From the NCBI GenBank assembly GCA_913020445.1, contig CAJWAR010000001.1, forward strand, positions 1 to 64,000: DNA of 64,000 nt. The letters are read 5' to 3'. The translations under genes were made by a program, and so were the position numbers. The stretch comes from an uncultured Rhodospirillaceae bacterium. GTDB taxonomy: Bacteria; Pseudomonadota; Alphaproteobacteria; Rhodospirillales; UBA2165. Shown here piece by piece: positions 54,601 through 62,865 of this stretch (position 1 is its first letter; every line of letters begins with the position of its first letter). A model generated the notes under the pieces. It was not told where the DNA came from. It made no database searches and was given only the letters and a program-made list of their open reading frames with translations.

Positions 54601-54959
54601 ACCGTGCCACCGTGATCTTCGACAATCCGGTCAATTGTATCAAGAACGAACCCCGTCAGTCGATGAAGATCCTCGGCGTCGAGGGCATCCGTTAATTCGG
54701 TGTAACCGGAAAGGTCAGCGAAAAAAATGGTCAGTTGACGACGATCACCGGAAGATTTTTCTTCCAGTTGTTCAGGGTCGCTTTGATCGATCTTGTTCGC
54801 GCTGGCTTCTGATAATTTGACACCACAACCGCCGCAAAATTCGTCTTCTGGCTCGTTAACAAAGTCACACGACGGGCATCCGGCGATTAACTCGGCGCCA
54901 CAGCTGGAGCAGAACCGCCGAGACTCACGGTTCTCAATGTTGCATTTGAGACACTGCAT
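51672..54959 (-). CDS. Zinc-ribbon/class III cyclase/AAA ATPase/TPR protein
   Basis: The 1095-residue protein has two zinc ribbons (Cys3, 6, 17, 20 and 28, 31, 42, 45), then a class III cyclase (about 75-250) with FFADLSGYTELTDALDAEDL and HVGDEVMALFGAP, both metal Asp present. An AAA-type ATPase with Walker A GEAGIGKTR near 294 and VVEDVHWAD follows, then TPR-like helices to the end (about 690-1090). Related proteins sit at the cytoplasmic side of signalling pathways; activity of this cyclase is unproven. GGAGGGAGAGG precedes the ATG. It lies 20 bases after the GST gene. Confidence 0.9.
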   Translation of the reverse strand: MQCLKCNIENRESRRFCSSCGAELIAGCPSCDFVNEPEDEFCGGCGVKLSEASANKIDQSDPEQLEEKSSGDRRQLTIFFADLSGYTELTDALDAEDLHRLTGFVLDTIDRIVEDHGGTVHRHVGDEVMALFGAPIAHTDDPMRAVRAAFAIHKAMLALSAEQERILKVHVGIASGNVVIAGQGTENPEDVPEYAITGAAANLAARLNSMAEPAETVISNSVYQAIEEQVECDTLGETNVKGFEKPVLAWRAKALRTQIRKDSQIPLIGRRAETAQLIGALESCWDTGNGQAILVRGEAGIGKTRLVEEFESTAERRGFVGHKCRIFDFGVGEGQDATRTLVYSLFAVPPESDIPLREAAVMEALASGICRSDQQVFLNDLLNLQQPAELQGIYEAMDNATRHHGKHVLLTSLIQGLSGSQPRLLVVEDVHWADAETLADLAQITVAAQDSPALLVMTSRVEGDPLDKTWRGNASGSPLLTIDIGPLREAEAAELAGAFASAIDEFARSCIERAGGNPLFLEQLLRSAEVSRDEDVPATIQSLVLMRMDRLTGPDKRALQAASAIGQHFALETLQTLVGDPKYSCDQLIEHHLVHPEGDGYLFAHALIQEGVYASLLKNTKGQLHRAAAEWFADRDPVLHAEHLDRADDPTAPQAYLRAAQFKASDYHYNQASRLMERGLTIANDPADMYGLNIFQASVLLDLGLIDDSIKGYELALEFAREDVERCSAWLGLAGAMRIADRYDEAFDTLDKAEAVARKHKMVRERAEIYHIRGNLYFPMGRIEECAVEHEKSLKFARESGSVEAEANSLSGLGDASYVAGRMDTAFRYFGRCVEVASENGLGWIEIVNSSMAGFSRIYLNQLREALEIGLNTIEAANKVGHQRAEMLGEILAATVLFEMADYPNARQHNSQAIELARQLGAPRFEAQGLLYEGKLNRAEDQRDDAIRALEMAHELSEKVGHGFTGPRIMSELARSRDDSNAKREALDEGELMLQTGSVSHNHFFFYPEAIEISLEMTDWDRAERYATALEDFTKAEPLPWCNFFIERGRALAACGRGENGNTLIEELQRLNKMAVQVGLKTVAPPIENALASMP

Positions 54960-54979
54960 TCCCTACCTCTCCCTCCGCT

Positions 54980-55585
54980 CTAAACCAAACCTTCAGCCTT
55001 GAGAGCTTCCTGCACGCACGGACGCGTCGCAACTCGCGCAATGTAAGCGCTGATGTTCTTATATTCTTTTAAATCGATGTCCTGATACTGAGTCCAGCTG
55101 AGAACGACAAAGGGATAGGGGTCCGCGACAGAGAAGCTATCGCCTGCCAGATAGTCATTGTCCCCCAGGTGGGCGTCAAGGAAAGCGAACTTGCGAGCCA
55201 GAATTTCCTTGGCGATGATCTTGTATTCCGCAGGGACTGCTGGATTGAACAGCGCGTCAAAAGGTTTATGCAGTTCGGAACCAACAAAACTGAGCCATTC
55301 TTGGATGCGGACCCGTTCTAAGGTACCTGCAGCTGGCAGAAGGCCAGAATCGGGTACTTGGTCGGCGAGATATTGGACGATAACGGAGCCTTCGGTGAGG
55401 AACTGGCCATCGTCAAGTTCCAGTACAGGAACTTGGCCCTTAGGGTTGATGTTCAAAAAGGCCCGACCGCTTTCTGTTGTCCCCCTGCCGGTATCGACCT
55501 TTTCGCTGTCAAACTCCAAGCCTGTTTCGTGAAAGACAATGTGTGACGCCTGCGAGCAGGCGCCTGGTCTGTAATACAATTTCAT
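54980..55585 (-). CDS. Glutathione S-transferase
   Basis: The 201-residue enzyme starts MKLYYRPGACSQASHIVFHE with the beta-class active Cys (residue 10) and glutathione-binding NPKGQVPVLELDDGQFLTEG. The all-helical C domain has AGDSFSVADPYPFVVLSWT. It conjugates glutathione to electrophiles in the cytoplasm. GGAGG precedes the ATG. It is followed by the multi-domain cyclase gene, 20 bases on, so the two may share a transcript. Confidence 0.94.
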   Translation of the reverse strand: MKLYYRPGACSQASHIVFHETGLEFDSEKVDTGRGTTESGRAFLNINPKGQVPVLELDDGQFLTEGSVIVQYLADQVPDSGLLPAAGTLERVRIQEWLSFVGSELHKPFDALFNPAVPAEYKIIAKEILARKFAFLDAHLGDNDYLAGDSFSVADPYPFVVLSWTQYQDIDLKEYKNISAYIARVATRPCVQEALKAEGLV

Positions 55586-55888
55586 TTCAATATGCCTCCG
55601 GGTTATAGGGTGTTCTGCTGGAGGGGCCTACCAGTATTTAGGTAGCAAAAATCAAATGTAATACTTATGTAGAAAGTTTAGGAGAGGCACCCGCTAGAAG
55701 TCAATGAATTGCGTGGGGTCTGCGTATAGAGTGTCCGCTTGTGGCGATGATCCCAATTGATCGACGCAATACTTAAAATCAGAATCCGTCGCGCTACCTA
55801 TCCATCCAGAAGAGGACGGCCAATCAGAAAAATCTCGGACCTTGGATAATTGTCAGCTATCCATTTTTTGAACTACCATAATTCGGCT
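55586..55888. other. Intergenic region between GST and CoA ligase genes
   Basis: No gene, RNA or clear repeat was seen. The only frames are very short and lack an RBS. It contains the upstream region of the GST gene and the 3' end region of the ligase. Confidence 0.5.
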
Positions 55889-57430
55889 CTAGCGCAGTCC
55901 GCGCAATTTCAGTTTATCGATCTTGGCAGGGCCGGTTTTCGGCAGCTCGTCAAAGAACTCCACGGCTTTCGGCACTTTGTATTTGACCAGGCGTTCGGCG
56001 CAGTAATCGATGATGTCCCGTTCGCTCAACTCCGCGTCCGGCATCAGCGAGATACAAGCTTTGACCACTTCACCTGAAAATTCATCCGCCATGGCGACTG
56101 CTGCGGCCTCCCGGATGGCGTCGTGATTGAGCAGAATTTCGTCGACCTCGCGTGGGTAAACATTATAGCCGCCGACCAGGATCATTTCCTTTTTGCGGTC
56201 GACCAAAAACAGATACCCATCATCGTCGAAATAGCCAATATCGCCAGTGTAAAGCCAGCCGTCGCGGATCGTTTCGGCAGTCTCTTCCGGGCGGTTGCGA
56301 TAGCTGGTGGTGAAGGTGTCTGCCTTGATGCGAACTTCGCCCCGTTCGCCGTCTGGCATAATCGTTTCGCCACTTTCGAGATCGACGATTTCTATTTCCG
56401 TCAGTGGCGGAATTTGCCCAATCGACATCAATCTGCGTTCGCCATGGGTCGGGTTGCAGCCGACCGGCGCGCCTTCAGACATACCGCCGCCTTCCAGCAA
56501 CATGCAGCCGGTTTTCTGTTCCCAGGTATTTAGCAAATATTCCGAACACGCGGCACCACCTGAAAGACAGTATTTGAGGTTGGAAAAATCTGTCGTGCCA
56601 ATTTTTTCACTTGCCAAGAGTCCCATATAGATAACCGGCGGCCCGCCGGCAAAAACGGTAATGGCGTGATCTTCAAAGGCTGCCAGCACATCGTCCGGCT
56701 TATACATTGGGATTATAACCGTGGTCGCCCGGATATAGATCGGCATGATATTGACGAAATGATGCCCCCAGATGTGAAACATCGGCGCCACCGACAAGAC
56801 GCGTTCAGTGTCGAATTCGAGCTGCCAGGGCGTGCAAATAATACGGCAAAACAGCTCCATCATGGCGTGGTTGTGCTCGGCCCCTTTTGGCAGGCCGGTG
56901 GTGCCGCCGGTAAAGAACATGGCGGACTTATCTTCCGGCTGGGGCAGCGGTTCCGGCAGCTTAACCGCCGGATCGTCGATCCAGGCTTCGAGGGCAAAGT
57001 CACCCACACCCATGACGATGACATTTTCAACGCCGAGATTTTTAGCCTGCTCGTTGACTTGATCGGCGAAAGGCGGGCTGCAAAGAATAGCGACGGGATC
57101 GACATCGGCCAGCAGCGGCGCCATTTCGTGCTCGGTATACATCGGGTTCATCAAGGCGATTTGCGCGCCGGCCGCCATGCCGCCCATGGCAGCAACCGAC
57201 GTCTCGATTGAATTGCCCATGACGATGGCGACCCGTCCGCCCTTGGCTCCCAACTCCTGCAGGCGGTGCGCCAAACCGCCAACCGCACGTTCATATTGAG
57301 CATAGGTAACCCGCTTGTCGGCGCAGATAAAGGCATCGCGGTCGGGCGCAAGCTCGGCGGCTGCTTTTACCGCATGAATAATTGTCGGATAAACGGGGAG
57401 ATCGTCCCGCAGCGTCATTGTCGATTTCAT
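55889..57430 (-). CDS. AMP-forming CoA ligase
   Basis: The 513-residue enzyme has the ATP-binding motif MFFTGGTTGLPKGAEHNH near residue 171, the linker DGWLYTGDIGYFDDDGYLFL, hinge DRKKEMILVGGYNVYPREVDE and the catalytic Lys in TGPAKIDKLKL near the end. It forms an acyl-CoA from a carboxylate. GGGGGA precedes the ATG. It lies 42 bases after the Rdh-like gene and is the second gene of that pair, which suggests that both act on the same compound. Paralogue of the ligase at 4150. Confidence 0.92.
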   Translation of the reverse strand: MKSTMTLRDDLPVYPTIIHAVKAAAELAPDRDAFICADKRVTYAQYERAVGGLAHRLQELGAKGGRVAIVMGNSIETSVAAMGGMAAGAQIALMNPMYTEHEMAPLLADVDPVAILCSPPFADQVNEQAKNLGVENVIVMGVGDFALEAWIDDPAVKLPEPLPQPEDKSAMFFTGGTTGLPKGAEHNHAMMELFCRIICTPWQLEFDTERVLSVAPMFHIWGHHFVNIMPIYIRATTVIIPMYKPDDVLAAFEDHAITVFAGGPPVIYMGLLASEKIGTTDFSNLKYCLSGGAACSEYLLNTWEQKTGCMLLEGGGMSEGAPVGCNPTHGERRLMSIGQIPPLTEIEIVDLESGETIMPDGERGEVRIKADTFTTSYRNRPEETAETIRDGWLYTGDIGYFDDDGYLFLVDRKKEMILVGGYNVYPREVDEILLNHDAIREAAAVAMADEFSGEVVKACISLMPDAELSERDIIDYCAERLVKYKVPKAVEFFDELPKTGPAKIDKLKLRGLR

Positions 57431-57472
57431 GGTCTATCCCCCGTTCTGTCCGCAGATTTTATTTTGTCCAAC

Positions 57473-58747
57473 TTATGTCTCGTCCTGATCCATCGATAAG
57501 CGCCACCATTCGAGCGGCGGGCGGCGTTTGCCAAATTCCAATCGATCATCGAGCCATAACATCAGACGGCGCAAGCTTGTTCCCATCAGCCGCTGCATCA
57601 GCCGCATGGTCCATTTTGAATAATCCTTATTGAACGGACAAACCCGCATGCAAATGGCGCAATCGACATTGATCTTGGTCCAATAGGTAAAACATTTTGC
57701 GCAATCAGCCGACCATTTGGTCACCCCGGTAATGTTCGAGCGGTTGGGTCCGACTTCCTGCGGCGGGCCTTTGGGCAAGGCCTTGGGCGGACAATTATCG
57801 GCGCATTTGCTGCAAATGTCACAGAATTGCCGGACGCCGAATTTCTTCGGTCTGTCATAGATTAATTCCAGCGAAGTGAAGACCTTGGAAAAGCGGACCC
57901 GGGGGCCAAATTCCTCAGTGATCACCATTTGGTTGCGGCCGTATTCTCCCATACCGGCTTTAATCGCATAGGGAATAGTGAGCGCGGAATCATTTGAAGT
58001 GCCGACCGCCTCAAAACCAAGTGCCCGGATGAAGGCCGCCAGCGAGGATATGATCGCCGCCTCCCGGGAATATTCGCGGCCTGTCGCCGCCGCCGCCGTT
58101 GCCGACGGATAGGATTTAACCAGTTCATTATCCATGCCGTGAGCCAGTACGATGACACTTTTAAAATCACCTTGCAGCGTATTGGGTTTTTCATCCCGGG
58201 TTGCCGAGTTGATATCGGCGGCATGGGTATAGACCCAGCGCTCGTCATAGGGCGTTATGCCCACCATATTAGCGCCTAAAAATTTGGCGACTTGTTTGAT
58301 CCGGCTGGTTAATTCTTCGATTGACGGCAACTCAACTTGGTTTTCTGCTTGCGGCAGAAAGCTCTGGAACGGGTCGAGAAATCCCTCCCGGCGGCCTTCA
58401 GGATGGCCTCTTGCGGCGAAATCGCGGGCTACCGACCAGGCCGAATTTATTAAGGCATAATCCCACTGATTGAAACCGTCCGCTTTGCGGGGTTGGGGAT
58501 TTTGGTGAGCGCCGTAGAAACGGGCGACATCCGGAGACATAATTGCATCATCCCACCAGGCCCGGTTAAAGGCGTCATTTTTCTGGCTAAAGCGCTGAAA
58601 ATTTTCGCTGATTTCAAAACCGGCCTCCCGGTCGCTCTCGGCGAACTGGCTCCAGTCTTGGGTCGATTCCGGCGGCTGATTGGCCGGCCAGCCCGCTGGT
58701 TTATCTATCGTTTCGCTACTTGTTGATGAGTTATCTGCCTCAGACAT
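57473..58747 (-). CDS. Reductive-dehalogenase-like (RdhA) iron-sulfur protein
   Basis: The 424-residue protein has two ferredoxin-type clusters: CDICSKCADNCPPKAL near residue 308, and CAKCFTYW with CAICMRVCPF near 346-369. The cobalamin-domain part contains GMGEYGRNQMVITEEFGPRVRFS, VFTSLELI and FGVRQF, a close match to the RdhA family. There is no Tat signal and no fused reductase domain. Epoxyqueuosine reductase (QueG) shares this architecture, so that is the main alternative; the size and the second cluster favour an Rdh relative. It heads a unit with the CoA ligase. Confidence 0.8.
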   Translation of the reverse strand: MSEADNSSTSSETIDKPAGWPANQPPESTQDWSQFAESDREAGFEISENFQRFSQKNDAFNRAWWDDAIMSPDVARFYGAHQNPQPRKADGFNQWDYALINSAWSVARDFAARGHPEGRREGFLDPFQSFLPQAENQVELPSIEELTSRIKQVAKFLGANMVGITPYDERWVYTHAADINSATRDEKPNTLQGDFKSVIVLAHGMDNELVKSYPSATAAAATGREYSREAAIISSLAAFIRALGFEAVGTSNDSALTIPYAIKAGMGEYGRNQMVITEEFGPRVRFSKVFTSLELIYDRPKKFGVRQFCDICSKCADNCPPKALPKGPPQEVGPNRSNITGVTKWSADCAKCFTYWTKINVDCAICMRVCPFNKDYSKWTMRLMQRLMGTSLRRLMLWLDDRLEFGKRRPPLEWWRLSMDQDET

Positions 58748-58831
58748 TGCGCCACTTTCATTTTATGAACGCAATAATCTGCCAGTAAATTCTGCGAATA
58801 ACAACAAAGCTAGATTTGAGCGGCTCTAAAC

Positions 58832-60037
58832 TTACTTTACATCTTCGTCTCTGAACCCACCGATTTCAAAACTGCTACCGGTGACATGAGGTACATCATT
58901 GGAGCGGCCATGAATGAAGCGCCGTGGCATCAGCGCATTGATATCAGGATAGCGGCCGGGATCCAGATCAGCGTCTTTGACGCCAGGATGATCCGCCGCA
59001 TAGCGGTAAGCGCGGAAGACCATGCTATTGGTGCCAAAGATGGCATGGTCGTAATAGAACGGCGAGGCGAATTCCCAGACCATCTCTCCTTCTTTGGTAA
59101 CTTCGAATATCCGGCCTTTGGTCGCTTCACAAATCAACGTCGTGCCATTCGGCTGGCGTTGGGCGCCGGAACAAATAAAGCTGTTGAAATCGAAAGAGGG
59201 GTCGTCTTTGTATTCCCACTCGATTTTGTTGGTTTTGGGATTAACCTCGATAACGCGGGAAAAGTCGATGGTGGTATAGACACGGTGCGCACCGTTATCA
59301 AACAGCAAAATATTGCCGTTCTCCAGCAATGTCGGATTATGTTGCCCGGCAATTTCTCCCGGACCCCAGCGCCAAATTATGTCGCCCGTGGTTTTATCGA
59401 TGATGCAAATCGTGTTGATGCAGCGGAAGCTGACCAGCAGATTGCCGTCCGGCAGCATGGTAATGGCATTGAGATTGGTCCAACGGTCCCGGGGATGCAG
59501 CGGGCCCAGGATATCGATATCAACATCGAGATGATCAAATGAATTCCACTCCCACACGACTTCCTTGGTGTTCTTATCAATTTCCTGAATGGCCTCGCCC
59601 CACATGACGCCGTTCAGTTCCGTATTAGGCTGGCCGCCTTGAACCTTTTTGGCAATTTCCTCAGGTACCTCTCGCCACACGGCGATCATGAAGTTACCGT
59701 TATCCATTTCGGCAAAGCAGTGGCTATGGAGAGGATCACGGTACTCCCAAACCGTATTGCCGTCCCAATCGACTTCGATCAACTGTCCGCCGTTACCACC
59801 AAACTCCGGCAGTGGTGACGGGATCAGCTTGCCGAGATAAAGCAGATTACCATTGGTCAGAAGCTTGCCGTAATTGCCCGGCACGTTGTCCATTTTCCAC
59901 TGATGAACCACTTGGCCCATCATATCGATCAGCCACACATTGCGGCCCAACATGGGGGCAAATAACGTGTAGCCTTCAAAGGCACGGCCTTTTTCGTAAT
60001 GGGTTACGCCGTGAATATTCCGCCGGGCTACGCTCAT
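58832..60037 (-). CDS. Arylsulfotransferase-like beta-propeller protein, copy 1
   Basis: The start is the ATG at 60037 behind GGAG. The 401-residue protein has repeated blades: HQWKMDNVPGNYGKLLTNGN, EVDWDGNTVWEYRDPLHSHC, LLVSFRCINTICIIDKTTGD and EVTKEGEMVWEFASPFYYDH. It matches ASST-like proteins, which move sulfate between aryl compounds without PAPS. No signal peptide is present, whereas E. coli ASST is periplasmic. A paralogue lies at 62866-63933. Confidence 0.82.
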   Translation of the reverse strand: MSVARRNIHGVTHYEKGRAFEGYTLFAPMLGRNVWLIDMMGQVVHQWKMDNVPGNYGKLLTNGNLLYLGKLIPSPLPEFGGNGGQLIEVDWDGNTVWEYRDPLHSHCFAEMDNGNFMIAVWREVPEEIAKKVQGGQPNTELNGVMWGEAIQEIDKNTKEVVWEWNSFDHLDVDIDILGPLHPRDRWTNLNAITMLPDGNLLVSFRCINTICIIDKTTGDIIWRWGPGEIAGQHNPTLLENGNILLFDNGAHRVYTTIDFSRVIEVNPKTNKIEWEYKDDPSFDFNSFICSGAQRQPNGTTLICEATKGRIFEVTKEGEMVWEFASPFYYDHAIFGTNSMVFRAYRYAADHPGVKDADLDPGRYPDINALMPRRFIHGRSNDVPHVTGSSFEIGGFRDEDVK

Positions 60038-60123
60038 TTTAAGACTCCATTGTTTCGCTGTAAAAGATTGGATCAATAATTCGATAGTGTATCAATCTAT
60101 CTGGTCAACGAAACAACAATTTC

Positions 60124-60492
60124 TTATTTCAGCCGGAACTGCACTCCCACCAGAACAGCCTTTTGGTTGCTCCTATTGCACACTTTCACTTTTGTACCGT
60201 TCGGTTGATACCACTCATCTCCTTTAACCCGTTTAACGTCCCCTGTGCCGGGATAGGTTTGAATGAGGGTACCTTCCCGCATTTTCAACCATTCGCTAAC
60301 TGAGACAATGTCGCCGGTGCATTTGCCCGGATTTAGGCCGAAGATGATTTTATAAGCCTGGTGACCCTCGAGAGAGGCAATCTTTTCAGCGGTAAAGAGA
60401 ACGCCGTCTTTCCATTTCTCGTCAGCCGCCAAAACGGTACCAGAAAGCGCGATGCTTCCCAAAATTAACAAGCCAGTCATCACTTTACGCAT
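60124..60492 (-). CDS. Small secreted protein of unknown function
   Basis: The ATG at 60492 follows GGAGG by 7 bases; the longer frame is not needed. The 122-residue product has a signal peptide (VMTGLLILGSIALSGTVLA). The mature part has two Cys (NPGKCTGDI and VKVCNRSN) that could form a disulfide. I do not recognise a family. It lies downstream of the 67-residue gene on the same strand. Confidence 0.75.
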   Translation of the reverse strand: MRKVMTGLLILGSIALSGTVLAADEKWKDGVLFTAEKIASLEGHQAYKIIFGLNPGKCTGDIVSVSEWLKMREGTLIQTYPGTGDVKRVKGDEWYQPNGTKVKVCNRSNQKAVLVGVQFRLK

Positions 60493-60551
60493 TTGATCTA
60501 CCTCCAATTTGATTGACGTTGTAAGCCTACTTGTTTCTTTGCGGGAGGAAT

Positions 60552-60755
60552 TTACCGGGCAGCTTTGCCGCTCAGTCCCATATAATTTATGCTGATGCTC
60601 TTGAGTTTGCGCTTCCAATTGCCAATGACTTCCGAAATAGCTTTATCACGTTCTCTGAAGCCAACACTGTAGGCATCCATCATGCCCGAACTCTTTTCTT
60701 CGAAGAGTGTTCTGTCATTGATACTTTGTTGATATTGGTTGTTTCTCTCTAACAT
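60552..60755 (-). CDS. Small 67-residue protein, unknown
   Basis: An ATG at 60755 is preceded by GGAGG at 7 bases, which decides against the ATG at 60767. The product is charged (LERNNQYQQSINDRTLFEEK, SEVIGNWKRKLKSI) with one possible amphipathic helix and no signal peptide. Not recognised. It diverges from the wHTH regulator gene, and the region between (60756-60891) should hold both promoters. Confidence 0.6.
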   Translation of the reverse strand: MLERNNQYQQSINDRTLFEEKSSGMMDAYSVGFRERDKAISEVIGNWKRKLKSISINYMGLSGKAAR

Positions 60756-60891
60756 TGTCGCCTCCATTGCCTTTTGTTCAACTATTGCGTAATTGAGTTA
60801 CAATAGGCACACTGACCGGGCTTCGCTTGAGGGATTTATCGGGAAATATCGATGAAACCTCTTTTTTTCTCTTGGAAGAGGAATAAAGACG

Positions 60892-62427
60892 TTGATTACT
60901 CGATTTGGTGAATTTTCCTTAGATTCAGAAGGCTACGTTCTATCTAAAGGAACGGAGCCAATAGCCATGGAACCCCAGGTTTTCGACCTCCTGCTCTATC
61001 TTCTCGAAAACCGGGAGCGCGTGATCAGCAAGGATGAGATGATCGAGCACGTGTGGGAAGGGCGGATCGTTTCCGATGCGGCAATCACATCAACCATCAA
61101 TCTTGCCCGGCGTGCCGTCGAGGATGACGGCAAGACCCAGGCCGTCATAAAGACTTTCCCTAAAAAAGGCTTCCGCTTCGTTGCGGAAATCAATGGTGAC
61201 AATGGTGCAGTGACACCTGCGCCAGTGCCCGTTTCAAACGATGAAAGGCCCTCGATCGCCGTTTTACCCTTCGAGAATATGAGTGGCGATCCGGAGCAGG
61301 AATATTTCTCCGATGGCATGGCCGAGGATTTAATTACCGATCTTTCAAATATGTCTGACCTATACGTGGCCGCCCGTCATTCCTCGTTTTCGTTTAAAGG
61401 TCAGATGCCTTACGTGCAGGAAGTAGCCGAAAAGCTGGGCGTTAAGTTTGTTCTTGAGGGCAGTGTCCGCAAGATGGGTGACCGGCTGCGCGTCAATGCG
61501 CAATTAATCGATGCGGCGGATGGGGGTCACCTCTGGGCAAAACGCTACGACGGCGATATGGACGAAATATTTGAATTTCAGGACCGTATTCGAGCAGAGA
61601 TTGTTTCGGCGCTGGAACTGAAACTAACGCCAACGGATCAAGCGCTAACCCAGCGTAAATCAACGGACAGCGTAGAAGCATATGATCTGTTTCTTAAAGG
61701 TCGAGCAAGCTATTACCTTTATACGCCCGAAAAATTGCTTGAGGCGAGAGAGTGTCTGGAGCAAGCAATTGAGATCGACTCGAATTTTGCCGACGCCTAC
61801 GGCTGGCTTTCCTATTGTTATTTTCAAGGATGGGCCACAATGTGGCTGGGGTTTGATGATAATTTGGACCGGGCCATTGAACTGGCCGAGAAGGGCGTCG
61901 CACTCGATGGCACATCAGCCATCGCGCTGACGCGTCTGGGTTGGATTCAAAATTTTTTGCGCCGTTACGATCAATCGATCGCGAATTTGGAAAAAGCTAT
62001 CCTTTTGGCACCCAACAATGCTGACGTTATTGCGACGTTTGGCCAAGTGTTAAATTACTGGGGAGACCCGCAACGCGGGCTGCAGATGATGGAAAAGGCG
62101 TTTAGCATTGATACAATTGTTCCTGCGAATTGGGAATTCCAGAGGGGCCTTTCCCATTTGTTATTGCACCAATATGACGAAGCAATAGACCGATTTAATC
62201 GGGCGGTCGAGCCACCCACGACATTTTTCCATGCTTATTTATTTTTAGCCTGGACATACGTCGAATTGGACCGGCTCGACGACGCCAACAGCGCTATAGG
62301 GACGCTTTTGGAAATTATTCCCCATTACACGGTTCCGCAGGCCGCAGGGCTATACGTTTTCAGGGCTGACGAAGTCCACGCTCGTCTGCTCGAATGCTTG
62401 CGCAAAGCCGGATTACCGGAGGGATAA
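60892..62427 (+). CDS. Winged-helix/TolB-like/TPR regulator (CadC/HilA type)
   Basis: The TTG start is preceded by GGAAGAGGA. The 511-residue product begins with an OmpR-type winged-helix domain (TRFGEFSLDSEGYVLSK, PQVFDLLLYLLENRERVISK, VIKTFPKKGFRFVAEI). A TolB-like/FlgO region follows (SIAVLPFENMSGDPEQEYFS, LEGSVRKMGDRLRVNAQLID). TPR units fill the rest (about 260-505). No membrane segment is seen, unlike CadC. It probably senses a ligand or partner through the C-terminal part. Divergent from the small gene at 60755. Confidence 0.9.
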   Translation: MITRFGEFSLDSEGYVLSKGTEPIAMEPQVFDLLLYLLENRERVISKDEMIEHVWEGRIVSDAAITSTINLARRAVEDDGKTQAVIKTFPKKGFRFVAEINGDNGAVTPAPVPVSNDERPSIAVLPFENMSGDPEQEYFSDGMAEDLITDLSNMSDLYVAARHSSFSFKGQMPYVQEVAEKLGVKFVLEGSVRKMGDRLRVNAQLIDAADGGHLWAKRYDGDMDEIFEFQDRIRAEIVSALELKLTPTDQALTQRKSTDSVEAYDLFLKGRASYYLYTPEKLLEARECLEQAIEIDSNFADAYGWLSYCYFQGWATMWLGFDDNLDRAIELAEKGVALDGTSAIALTRLGWIQNFLRRYDQSIANLEKAILLAPNNADVIATFGQVLNYWGDPQRGLQMMEKAFSIDTIVPANWEFQRGLSHLLLHQYDEAIDRFNRAVEPPTTFFHAYLFLAWTYVELDRLDDANSAIGTLLEIIPHYTVPQAAGLYVFRADEVHARLLECLRKAGLPEG

Positions 62428-62433
62428 TGTTCG

Positions 62434-62841
62434 CTACTGCATCTCGGTGCGCGGCACGTCTTCGATATTAAACGCCCAAGGCTGTGCCGAGCGGCACCAG
62501 ATTTGACCGGTAGGTGAAAACTGTTCTTTTTGATTGATCGTGCCGAGACGGATGTTAAAAACCCGGGCACCAATATTATCCACCGATGTCGCATAAATGT
62601 GGCTGCCGCATTCCGGACAGAACGCCTGGATGCGCGGCGTGCCGCTGTTAGACGTCTTGATGTAATCCTTTGGCGGATTGGCGAGCAGGCTAAACTCCGT
62701 TTCTTTGCTGGGCACAACAATGCGATAGGCGCCGGCCGATAATTTCTGGCAATCGGTACAATGACAGATGACGACAGTATCGGTGGTTACTTCGGCCTCA
62801 TATTGAACATGCCCGCAATGGCAGCCGCCGTCGATTTTCAT
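62434..62841 (-). CDS. GFA family protein (glutathione-dependent formaldehyde-activating-like)
   Basis: The 135-residue zinc protein has CHCGHVQYEAEV, CHCTDCQKLSAGAY and FCPECGSHIYA, the Cys pattern of the Gfa/CENP-V family. Some members bind S-hydroxymethylglutathione; others have unknown roles. GGGAGAA precedes the ATG. It lies 24 bases after the second ASST-like gene, on the same strand. Confidence 0.93.
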   Translation of the reverse strand: MKIDGGCHCGHVQYEAEVTTDTVVICHCTDCQKLSAGAYRIVVPSKETEFSLLANPPKDYIKTSNSGTPRIQAFCPECGSHIYATSVDNIGARVFNIRLGTINQKEQFSPTGQIWCRSAQPWAFNIEDVPRTEMQ

Positions 62842-62865
62842 GACATTCTCCCAACTCTATTCAAG

